This document shows positions 1 through 5,096 of a stretch of 5,096 nt of DNA, piece by piece (within the stretch, counting starts at the first letter, position 1; each line of letters opens with the position of its first letter). The stretch comes from an uncultured Stomatobaculum sp. (GTDB lineage Bacteria; Bacillota; Clostridia; Lachnospirales; Lachnospiraceae). The notes beneath the pieces were generated by a model. The model saw only the letters and a program-made list of their open reading frames with translations, was not told the DNA's origin and ran no database searches. The DNA lies in NCBI GenBank assembly GCA_938010625.1, contig CALLVJ010000169.1, forward strand, positions 1 through 5,096, in the 5' to 3' direction. The position numbers and the translations under genes were made by a program.

Positions 1-1
1 C

Positions 2-394
2 ATTACCGCAGCGGCACAGGGTGCACCGGTTGTGACGATCCCGGCGGCACCGGTTTTCCAGCAGGCAGCAGCACCGGCTCCAGTGGCGGCACCGGCTCCG
101 GTGGCAACGCCGGCTCCAGTGGCAGCACCAGCTCCGGCGGCATCGTCGGCTCCAGTGGCAGCGCCGGTTGGCGCAGCTGGCAGCATCACGGTGGAATCCC
201 CGATGCCGGGCAAGATTCTTAGCGTTGAGAAGAAGGTCGGCGACAGCGTGGAAGCTGGTCAGACCATCATGATTCTCGAGGCAATGAAGATGGAGAATGA
301 GATTGTGGCACCGGAAGCAGGTACCATTGCGAGCATCAATGTGAGCGTCAATCAGTCCGTCGAGGCAGGTGAGGTGCTGGCAACTTTGAATTAA
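2..394 (+). CDS. Biotin carboxyl carrier subunit (gamma-type) of a Na+-translocating decarboxylase, 5' partial
   Basis: The visible 130 residues are open from base 2, so the gene begins beyond the left edge; the GTG at base 32 is an internal valine codon, with no ribosome site before it. The first ~60 residues are an Ala/Pro/Val-rich flexible linker. From about base 185 to the stop there is a complete biotinyl (biotin/lipoyl attachment) domain of roughly 69 residues. It contains the half-motif SPMPGKI, the biotinylation motif EAMKMEN with the acceptor lysine codon at 287-289, and the closing GEVLATLN. In this family the biotin arm carries CO2 from the carboxyltransferase to the membrane beta subunit. 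The beta subunit gene follows after 43 bases, which supports a decarboxylase carrier over the acetyl-CoA carboxylase carrier AccB. Known relatives are GcdC of glutaconyl-CoA decarboxylase and MmdC of methylmalonyl-CoA decarboxylase; which CoA or oxo-acid substrate is used cannot be told from this subunit. Confidence 0.93.
   Translation: MTAAAQGAPVVTIPAAPVFQQAAAPAPVAAPAPVATPAPVAAPAPAASSAPVAAPVGAAGSITVESPMPGKILSVEKKVGDSVEAGQTIMILEAMKMENEIVAPEAGTIASINVSVNQSVEAGEVLATLN
71..178 (+). repeat. 18-bp tandem repeat coding an APAPVA-type linker
   Basis: Five imperfect 18-base units (71-88, 89-106, 107-124, 125-142, 143-160) and one decayed unit (161-178) lie in frame in the biotin carrier gene. They code [30 protein letters not shown] and APVGAA. 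Ala/Pro linkers are usual in biotin carriers and let the biotinyl domain swing between active sites. The high similarity of the first three units at the DNA level suggests recent expansion by slippage or unequal recombination, so copy number may differ between strains. Confidence 0.9.
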
Positions 395-437
395 GCGGGC
401 TGCGTCAAAGGATGCCCCAAAGAGGAGAGAAAATAAG

Positions 438-1589
438 ATGGCGTATTTAACCAATACATTCAGCAATCTTATCCATCAGTCCGCATTCTTCTCCATCACA
501 TTCGGAAACCTCATCATGATTGCAGTGGCACTTGTATTCCTGTATCTCGCGATTGCGAGAGGATTTGAGCCATTACTCCTTGTTCCGATTGCGTTCGGTA
601 TGCTTCTGGTGAATATTTATCCTGATATCATGCTGGATCCGGCGAAGTCTGCCGACGGAAACGGCGGGCTTTTACATTATTTTTACCAGCTCGACGAGTG
701 GGGAATTCTTCCGCCGCTCATTTTCATGGGGGTTGGCGCAATGACGGATTTTGGCCCTCTCATTGCAAATCCTATGAGCTTTTTGCTCGGCGCAGCGGCA
801 CAGTTCGGCATTTATGCCGCATACCTGCTTGCCGTTCTGCTGGGCTTTAACGGCAAGGCGGCGGCGGCTATCTCGATTATTGGCGGTGCAGATGGGCCTA
901 CGTCCATCTTCCTCGCAAACAAGATGGGACAGAGTGAGTATCTCGGTGCGATTGCAGTTGCGGCTTACTCGTACATGTCGCTGGTCCCGATTATTCAGCC
1001 GCCGATTATGCGCCTCCTGACGACCGAAAAAGAGCGCAAGATCCGCATGGCACAGCTCCGTCCTGTCTCAAAGCTTGAGAAGATTCTTTTTCCGATTGTC
1101 GTCACTGTGATTGTGAGTCTCCTGCTTCCGACAACGGCGCCGTTGATTGGCATGCTGATGCTCGGCAATCTGTTCCGGGAGTCCGGTGTTGTGAGACAGC
1201 TGACTGACACGGCGAGCAATGCGCTGATGTATATCGTGGTTATTCTGCTCGGCACCTCAGTCGGCGCGACGACCAGTGCGGAGGCCTTCCTGAAGGCGGA
1301 TACGCTGAAAATTGTCTTCCTTGGACTGGTCGCATTTGCATTTGGCACCGCAGCGGGCGTCCTGCTCGGCAAGCTGATGTGCAAGCTGACTGGCGGCAAA
1401 GTAAATCCGCTAATCGGTTCGGCGGGTGTTTCGGCAGTGCCGATGTCCGCGCGTGTCTCCCAGAAGGTCGGCGCCGAGGCTGATCCGACCAACTTTCTGC
1501 TGATGCATGCAATGGGACCGAATGTTGCAGGCGTCATTGGAACGGCAGTGGCAGCCGGAACCTTTATGGCGATCTTTGGTGTAAAATAA
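438..1589 (+). CDS. Na+-translocating decarboxylase beta subunit (OadB/GcdB/MmdB family)
   Basis: This 383-residue polytopic membrane protein should catalyse decarboxylation of carboxybiotin in the membrane and couple it to Na+ export. The start ATG has a good ribosome site, AGAGGAG at 421-427. Hydrophobic segments are spread along the whole length (for example residues ~21-40, 43-60, 111-137, 168-190, 216-241, 263-278, 291-314, 360-381). The family signatures are present: GGADGPT at residues 149-155 with Asp152, AYSYMSLVP at 176-184, and [18 protein letters not shown] at 323-340. By comparison with Klebsiella OadB as I recall it, Asp152, Tyr179, Asn323 and Ser332 should match the residues tied to Na+ binding and transport (Asp203, Tyr229, Asn373, Ser382). 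It is shorter than OadB (~430 residues) and closer to the GcdB/MmdB length. It sits between the biotin carrier and the carboxyltransferase, as expected for one complex. The subunit family is near certain; the substrate of the complex is not. Confidence 0.97.
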   Translation: MAYLTNTFSNLIHQSAFFSITFGNLIMIAVALVFLYLAIARGFEPLLLVPIAFGMLLVNIYPDIMLDPAKSADGNGGLLHYFYQLDEWGILPPLIFMGVGAMTDFGPLIANPMSFLLGAAAQFGIYAAYLLAVLLGFNGKAAAAISIIGGADGPTSIFLANKMGQSEYLGAIAVAAYSYMSLVPIIQPPIMRLLTTEKERKIRMAQLRPVSKLEKILFPIVVTVIVSLLLPTTAPLIGMLMLGNLFRESGVVRQLTDTASNALMYIVVILLGTSVGATTSAEAFLKADTLKIVFLGLVAFAFGTAAGVLLGKLMCKLTGGKVNPLIGSAGVSAVPMSARVSQKVGAEADPTNFLLMHAMGPNVAGVIGTAVAAGTFMAIFGVK

Positions 1590-1643
1590 GCGCAGTCTGT
1601 TGAAGACTATCTTTCGCGTGAGACAAGCGCAAGGAGAATATAG

Positions 1644-3056
1644 ATGAATAACGAGAAGAAAAAACCGGTTCAAATTTGTGAGACCGTGCTTCGCGACGCG
1701 CACCAGTCTCTCTTTGCAACCAGAATGACGACAGAGGAAATGCTGCCTATCATCGACAAGATGGATGCGATTGGCTATCGCTCAGTCGAATGCTGGGGCG
1801 GAGCGACGTTTGATTCCTGCCTCCGCTTCCTCCATGAGGATCCGTGGCAGAGACTGCGCCTTCTAAGGCAGGGATTCAAAAATACAAAATTGCAGATGCT
1901 GTTTCGCGGTCAGAATATTCTGGGATATAACCACTATGCGGACGATGTGGTCGAGTACTTCGTGCAGAGGTCCGTCGCAAATGGCATCGACATTCTTCGC
2001 ATCTTTGACTGCCTGAATGATCTCCGCAATCTGGAGACAGCGGTCAATGCCTGCAAGAAGGAAGGCGCAGAGGCGCAGATTGCACTGTCTTATACGCTCG
2101 GCGATGCTTATACGCTGGAATACTGGGTGGGACTTGCAAAGCGCATCGAGGAGATGGGCGCAGACTCCATCTGCATCAAGGATATGTCCGGTCTGCTGAC
2201 ACCGTATGAGGCATATGACCTTGTCAAGGCGCTTAAGGAGTCGACCAGGCTCCCGATTGATATTCACACGCACTATACGTCCGGCGTGGCGTCTATGACG
2301 CTTCTGAAGGCGATTGAGGCAGGTGCGGATATTATCGACACGGCGATTTCGCCGCTTGCACTCGGCACGAGCCAGCCAGCAACCGAGGTCATGGTACAGA
2401 CATTAAAGGGAACGCCCTATGACACGGGCCTTGACATCGAGAAGCTCTCTGAAATTGCAAAATACTTCACAAAGATTCGCGAGAAATATATTGCAAACGG
2501 TCTTCTGAGCCCGAAGCTTCTCGGCGTCAACATTAACACGCTGCGCTACCAGGTGCCGGGCGGCATGCTCAGCAATCTGTTGAAACAGCTCACGGAAGCG
2601 CACAAGGAGGACCTGCTCCCGGATGTACTGGAAGAAGTGGCGCGCGTCCGCAAAGACTTTGGCGAACCGCCGCTGGTCACTCCATCCTCACAGATTGTGG
2701 GGACACAAGCCGTCATGAATGTCCTCACGCACCAGCGCTATAAGATGGTGCCGAAGGAGTCCAGAAAACTTGTCATGGGCGAGTTTGGACAGTCGGTGCG
2801 CCCGGTGAATCCGGAGATTCAGAAGCAGATTATCGGCGATGAAAAGCCAATTACCTGCCGTCCGGCGGATCTGATTCCGCCGCAGCTTCCGAAGTTTGAA
2901 CAGGAAGTGGGACCGTGGAAGCAGCAGGAGGAGGATGTTCTCTCATATGCGTTGTTCCCGCAGGTTGCACTTGATTTCTTTAAGTATCGGCAGGCACAGC
3001 AGAGCGGCGTAGATATGAACAAGGCGGATACGGCAAACGGCGTTTATCCGGTCTGA
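1644..3056 (+). CDS. Biotin-dependent carboxyltransferase, oxaloacetate decarboxylase alpha / transcarboxylase 5S type, without biotin domain
   Basis: This 470-residue cytosolic protein should transfer the carboxyl group between oxaloacetate and biotin, leaving or using pyruvate. The ATG has a strong ribosome site, AAGGAG at 1631-1636, seven bases before it. An N-terminal HMGL-like TIM barrel (about residues 8-285) carries the opening motif ETVLRDAHQSL with predicted metal ligand Asp18, KDMSGLL with the lysine expected to be carbamylated (Lys179), and DIHTHYTSG with metal ligands His208 and His210. A conserved PYC/OADA domain follows (about 290-460) with YQVPGGMLSN (302-311) and PSSQIVGTQA (347-356). 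The protein ends right after this domain, whereas a fused OadA has ~590 residues with a C-terminal biotinyl domain. Biotin must therefore come from another protein, most simply the carrier encoded 1.25 kb upstream. It is the last gene of the operon, 54 bases after the beta subunit. Pyruvate carboxylase subunit B is the main alternative name; no biotin carboxylase is visible here, and the beta subunit favours decarboxylation. Confidence 0.93.
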   Translation: MNNEKKKPVQICETVLRDAHQSLFATRMTTEEMLPIIDKMDAIGYRSVECWGGATFDSCLRFLHEDPWQRLRLLRQGFKNTKLQMLFRGQNILGYNHYADDVVEYFVQRSVANGIDILRIFDCLNDLRNLETAVNACKKEGAEAQIALSYTLGDAYTLEYWVGLAKRIEEMGADSICIKDMSGLLTPYEAYDLVKALKESTRLPIDIHTHYTSGVASMTLLKAIEAGADIIDTAISPLALGTSQPATEVMVQTLKGTPYDTGLDIEKLSEIAKYFTKIREKYIANGLLSPKLLGVNINTLRYQVPGGMLSNLLKQLTEAHKEDLLPDVLEEVARVRKDFGEPPLVTPSSQIVGTQAVMNVLTHQRYKMVPKESRKLVMGEFGQSVRPVNPEIQKQIIGDEKPITCRPADLIPPQLPKFEQEVGPWKQQEEDVLSYALFPQVALDFFKYRQAQQSGVDMNKADTANGVYPV

Positions 3057-3072
3057 TCAGAGCAACGAAAAC

Positions 3073-3113
3073 GACTGCCGCACCGGAGTGTTTTCTTCGG
3101 GGTGGCAGTTTTC
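3073..3113 (+). terminator. Rho-independent terminator of the decarboxylase operon
   Basis: Bases 3074-3088 can fold onto 3095-3109. ACTGCC (3074-3079) pairs with GGCAGT (3104-3109) and CCGGAG (3083-3088) with CTTCGG (3095-3100, one G-U pair). Between them are a G-U pair, a C-G pair and one A-G mismatch, and the loop TGTTTT has six bases. The stem is followed by a T run, TTTT at 3109-3112. It begins 17 bases after the carboxyltransferase stop. The A run before the stem (3068-3071) could extend pairing or give weak termination on the other strand. The fold was worked out by eye; no energy was computed. Confidence 0.85.
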
Positions 3114-3130
3114 TGCATTTCTCAGAGAAT

Positions 3131-3140
3131 GAGGGAGAGG
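3131..3140 (+). promoter_or_regulatory. Ribosome binding site that decides the GTG start of the secreted protein
   Basis: The purine block GAGGGAGAGG lies 11 bases before the GTG at 3152. No in-frame ATG occurs upstream, and the next in-frame ATG would remove the signal peptide and part of the N-terminal domain. Start at GTG also gives a proper Lys/Arg-rich signal peptide head. I see no convincing -35/-10 pair between the terminator and this site, so the promoter is not identified; it may overlap the terminator. Confidence 0.7.
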
Positions 3141-3151
3141 AAACAAGCGCA

Positions 3152-4753
3152 GTGAAAGAAAAGAGAGCAAAGCGAATCGCGCAAGCTGGTATTCTGATTC
3201 TGAGCCTGTTGACGCCGTTTTTGCCCATACAGGTGTCACAGTGTTTTGCAGCGCAGAAGAGTGACGCCCCATTTGAGCAGCAGCTGGCGGCAGAAGGCTT
3301 TCCAGAGTCCTATAAAGAGAAGCTCAGAGAGCTCCACACCCAATATCCAAATTGGGTATTCAAGGCACAGAAAACCGGTCTCAGCTGGCAGGAAGCTGTG
3401 CAGGAAGAGAGCAAGATTGGCAGAAACCTGGTGCATACATCGAGCAGGGATAGCTGGAAGTCAAAAGACAGCGCAGCTTATAATGTGGCGACCAACAGCT
3501 GGAAAGGCTTTGACACCAATGCCTGGGTTGCTGCAAACACAAACATTGTCAGCTACTATATGGATCCCAGAAACTTTTTGGACAGTCGCTATATTTTTCA
3601 GTTTCAGACTCAGGGATATGATCCGGACAGCCAGAATGCAGAAGGTGTCCGCATGCTCGCGGCCAATTCTTTCTTGAGTGGCATCAGTTTGTCATCTGGG
3701 CAGTCTGCCGGCAGCACACAGGTTGCAAGTGCGAAGGGAAAAAGCCCAAGCGCTGTGACTTGGACGGCACCCGGCACGCCGCGAGACAGCGGAAAGGCAG
3801 AGGTCGGAGAGGCACCGCTTTCGACGGAAGAACAGCAGCGCAAGACTGCTGCGAGCGCTGCGCAGCCGACCGTTATGACGCGCGGTGAGACGGACAGTAC
3901 GCAAAAGGAGAGAGCAGCAATCGGGATTCTCGCCGGGGCGCCACACGACAAGCTGGCCAAAACTGAGGGTGGCTCTCTGGAAGCGGAGACAACGGCGGCG
4001 GTCGGATCTGCAGAAGAGCAGATAACGCCAGAGAACACAGAAGAAGTGACAGCGATGGAAGCTGTTGAGCCCTACCAACTTTTGGAGGAAGATGCAGAAA
4101 ACCAGCAGTTTGCGGGCGATGTGCAGGCAGTCATTCGCCGCGGTGCGACTGGCGCAGTTTCGAGCGCGGCAACGACGGCCAATCAAAACAGCGGAACCTT
4201 ATCCGGTGACGGCAGCGGCTCCAATCCAAGTGGTGTCGATTACATTGCGACGATTATGGCAGCTGCCAGCAGCTCCGGTGTTAATCCGTATGTCCTGACG
4301 GCCATGCTGATTCAGGAACAGGGCAGAGCGGGTGGAAGCGGGCTGATCAGCGGAAAAAACCCAAAATTCCCGGGCTTTTATAATTTCTTCAATGCGCAGG
4401 CTTTCCAGGATGGCGATAAGACCCCGACCGAGCGCGGTCTCTGGTGGGCAAGCCAGGTGGATGCGACCTATGGCAAACCCTGGGATACGCCGGAAAAGTC
4501 CATTATTGGCGGCGCAAAGTATTACAGTGACAATTACTTAAAGAGCGGGCAGGATACCTTTTATCTAAAGAAATTCAATGTCACGGCAAAGGCACGCTAT
4601 GAGCATCAATACATGACCAATGTTCAGGCGGCTGCGGAAGAGGGCAGAAAGCTCGGCGAGGCATATACAGAGGCGCTCAAACAGAAAAAGCACACATTCC
4701 GGATTCCGGTCTATACGGATATGCCGGAGAGCGCCGCGGCTTTACCGGACTGA
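3152..4753 (+). CDS. Secreted N-acetylglucosaminidase-like peptidoglycan hydrolase with low-complexity insert
   Basis: The 533-residue product starts with a signal peptide: a basic head (KEKRAKR), a hydrophobic core at ~12-28, and likely cleavage near residues 33-34 (QCFAA). Residues ~38-177 form an N-terminal module that I recognise from clostridial wall-associated proteins (FPESYKEKL, YPNWVF, EESKIGRNL, YYMDPRNFL, IFQFQ). Residues ~178-361 are low complexity. Residues ~362-510 resemble a GH73-like glucosaminidase domain: GVNPYVLTAMLIQEQG with Glu389 as candidate catalytic acid, LISG, GFYNFFN and KYYSDNYL. Such enzymes cut the glycan between N-acetylglucosamine and N-acetylmuramic acid, here outside the membrane. 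The tail has FRIPVYTDMP (516-525), a motif I recall as preceding SH3-like or other wall-binding repeats in relatives, but this protein stops ten residues later. It follows a terminator, so it is likely a separate unit from the decarboxylase genes. The domain family is fairly sure; enzyme activity is inferred. Confidence 0.82.
   Translation: MKEKRAKRIAQAGILILSLLTPFLPIQVSQCFAAQKSDAPFEQQLAAEGFPESYKEKLRELHTQYPNWVFKAQKTGLSWQEAVQEESKIGRNLVHTSSRDSWKSKDSAAYNVATNSWKGFDTNAWVAANTNIVSYYMDPRNFLDSRYIFQFQTQGYDPDSQNAEGVRMLAANSFLSGISLSSGQSAGSTQVASAKGKSPSAVTWTAPGTPRDSGKAEVGEAPLSTEEQQRKTAASAAQPTVMTRGETDSTQKERAAIGILAGAPHDKLAKTEGGSLEAETTAAVGSAEEQITPENTEEVTAMEAVEPYQLLEEDAENQQFAGDVQAVIRRGATGAVSSAATTANQNSGTLSGDGSGSNPSGVDYIATIMAAASSSGVNPYVLTAMLIQEQGRAGGSGLISGKNPKFPGFYNFFNAQAFQDGDKTPTERGLWWASQVDATYGKPWDTPEKSIIGGAKYYSDNYLKSGQDTFYLKKFNVTAKARYEHQYMTNVQAAAEEGRKLGEAYTEALKQKKHTFRIPVYTDMPESAAALPD
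3683..4234 (+). other. Low-complexity Ala/Ser/Thr/Glu/Gly-rich insert in the glucosaminidase-like protein
   Basis: Residues ~178-361 have no hydrophobic core pattern, few aromatic residues and many Ala, Ser, Thr, Gly, Glu and Gln. The stretch is Ser/Thr/Lys-rich at first, acidic in the middle (about 286-320, for example ENTEEVT and LLEEDAENQQ), then Ser/Gly/Asn-rich (about 331-361). It separates two modules that I recall as adjacent in most related proteins. It looks like a disordered spacer crossing the wall. Boundaries are by eye, about ten residues either way. Confidence 0.65.
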
Positions 4754-4770
4754 GACAAGGAGAAGTGACC

Positions 4771-5096
4771 ATGAAGACCATCGGATTGCTTGGCGGAATG
4801 AGCTGGGAAAGTACCATCCCCTATTATCGAATCATCAATGAAGAGGTTAAAAACAGGCTGGGCGGACTGCATTCGGCAAAAATAATTTTGTATAGCGTCG
4901 AATTCGCCGAGATTGAAAAATGTCAATCCAGTGGAAATTGGGACGAGAGCGGTGAAATTCTGGGACAAGCTGCAAAGGGAATTGAAGCTGCTGGCGCAGA
5001 TTTTATTCTGATTTGTACCAATACCATGCACAAGGTCGCGGCGCAGATTTCCTCTAAAATTCAAATCCCGCTCATTCATATTGCGGATGCAACCGC
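4771..5096 (+). CDS. Aspartate/glutamate racemase family protein, 3' partial
   Basis: An open frame of 108 codons runs off the right edge. The ATG has a strong ribosome site, AAGGAG at 4757-4762, eight bases before it. The start MKTIGLLGGMSWEST and the segment ICTNTMHK are hallmarks of the cofactor-independent Asp/Glu racemase family (YgeA-like amino-acid racemases), with Cys82 in CTNTMH as the first of the two catalytic cysteines; the second would lie past the window. Members interconvert L and D forms of aspartate, glutamate or other amino acids in the cytosol, so the substrate is open. D-amino acids for peptidoglycan would fit the wall hydrolase upstream, but MurI-type glutamate racemases are a different branch. 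It lies 17 bases after the glucosaminidase stop with no terminator between, so co-transcription is likely. By hand count G+C is 148 of 326 (about 45%), below roughly 55% in the sampled lines of the carboxyltransferase gene. Confidence 0.92.
   Translation, partial: MKTIGLLGGMSWESTIPYYRIINEEVKNRLGGLHSAKIILYSVEFAEIEKCQSSGNWDESGEILGQAAKGIEAAGADFILICTNTMHKVAAQISSKIQIPLIHIADAT

Noticed and set aside
32..394. GTG at base 32 as the real start of the biotin carrier
   Set aside because: The frame is open to base 2 with matching Ala/Pro/Val-rich sequence, and no ribosome site precedes the GTG.
397..417. GGGC / GCCC pairing between the carrier and beta subunit genes
   Set aside because: Only four strong pairs with a long loop and no T run; at most a weak intercistronic fold.
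995..1537. 180-codon open frame on the minus strand
   Set aside because: It lies opposite the clearly recognised beta subunit gene and reads as a non-globular Ser/Arg/Pro-rich shadow without known motifs.
1594..1608. Small hairpin AGTCT / AGACT after the beta subunit gene as a terminator
   Set aside because: The stem is only five base pairs and no T run follows. The next gene has a good ribosome site and belongs to the same complex.
1623..3151. Nine-base word ACAAGCGCA just before two gene starts (1623-1631 and 3143-3151)
   Set aside because: Its position relative to the ribosome sites differs (before it in one case, after it in the other) and it is not found before the other two starts, so chance is the simplest explanation.
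3236..3247. Lipobox (VSQC) making the secreted protein a lipoprotein
   Set aside because: The residue before Cys31 is Gln, not the Ala, Gly or Ser normally needed, so ordinary signal peptidase cleavage near FAA is more likely.
3610..4186. Two overlapping minus-strand open frames of 142 and 164 codons
   Set aside because: They lie opposite the G+C-rich low-complexity part of the glucosaminidase gene, where stop codons are rare on the other strand. No family motifs were seen.

Overview
The window looks like part of a chromosome of an anaerobic, moderately G+C-rich Firmicute, most likely a clostridium of the Lachnospiraceae type. This is inferred from the purine-rich Shine-Dalgarno sequences, the sodium-pump decarboxylase gene set, and the secreted glucosaminidase and aspartate/glutamate racemase, whose sequences resemble Lachnospiraceae proteins as I recall them. 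All genes lie on the + strand. I cannot name the species from sequence alone.

Bases 1-3056 are the 3' part of an operon for a biotin-dependent, sodium-translocating decarboxylase. It holds the C-terminal part of a biotin carrier protein (cut by the left edge), the complete membrane beta subunit, and a complete stand-alone carboxyltransferase of the oxaloacetate decarboxylase alpha / transcarboxylase 5S type. The carboxyltransferase should move a carboxyl group between a 2-oxo acid and biotin. The mobile biotin arm carries it to the membrane subunit, where decarboxylation is coupled to Na+ export. A strong intrinsic terminator at 3073-3113 closes this unit.

Bases 3129-4753 hold a separate gene for a secreted protein. 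It has a signal peptide, an N-terminal domain common in clostridial wall proteins, a long low-complexity Ala/Ser/Thr/Glu-rich insert, and a C-terminal N-acetylglucosaminidase-like domain, so a peptidoglycan hydrolase role is likely. It starts with GTG. Seventeen bases after its stop begins an aspartate/glutamate racemase family gene that runs off the right edge and is clearly more A+T-rich than its neighbours.

No rRNA, tRNA, CRISPR array, insertion sequence or phage feature was seen. There is no gene-free stretch over 300 bases; the longest gap is 95 bases (3057-3151). I did not find a convincing new biological system. The points most worth a second look are the low-complexity insert in the glucosaminidase and the carboxyltransferase that lacks its own biotin domain but is encoded with a separate biotin carrier.
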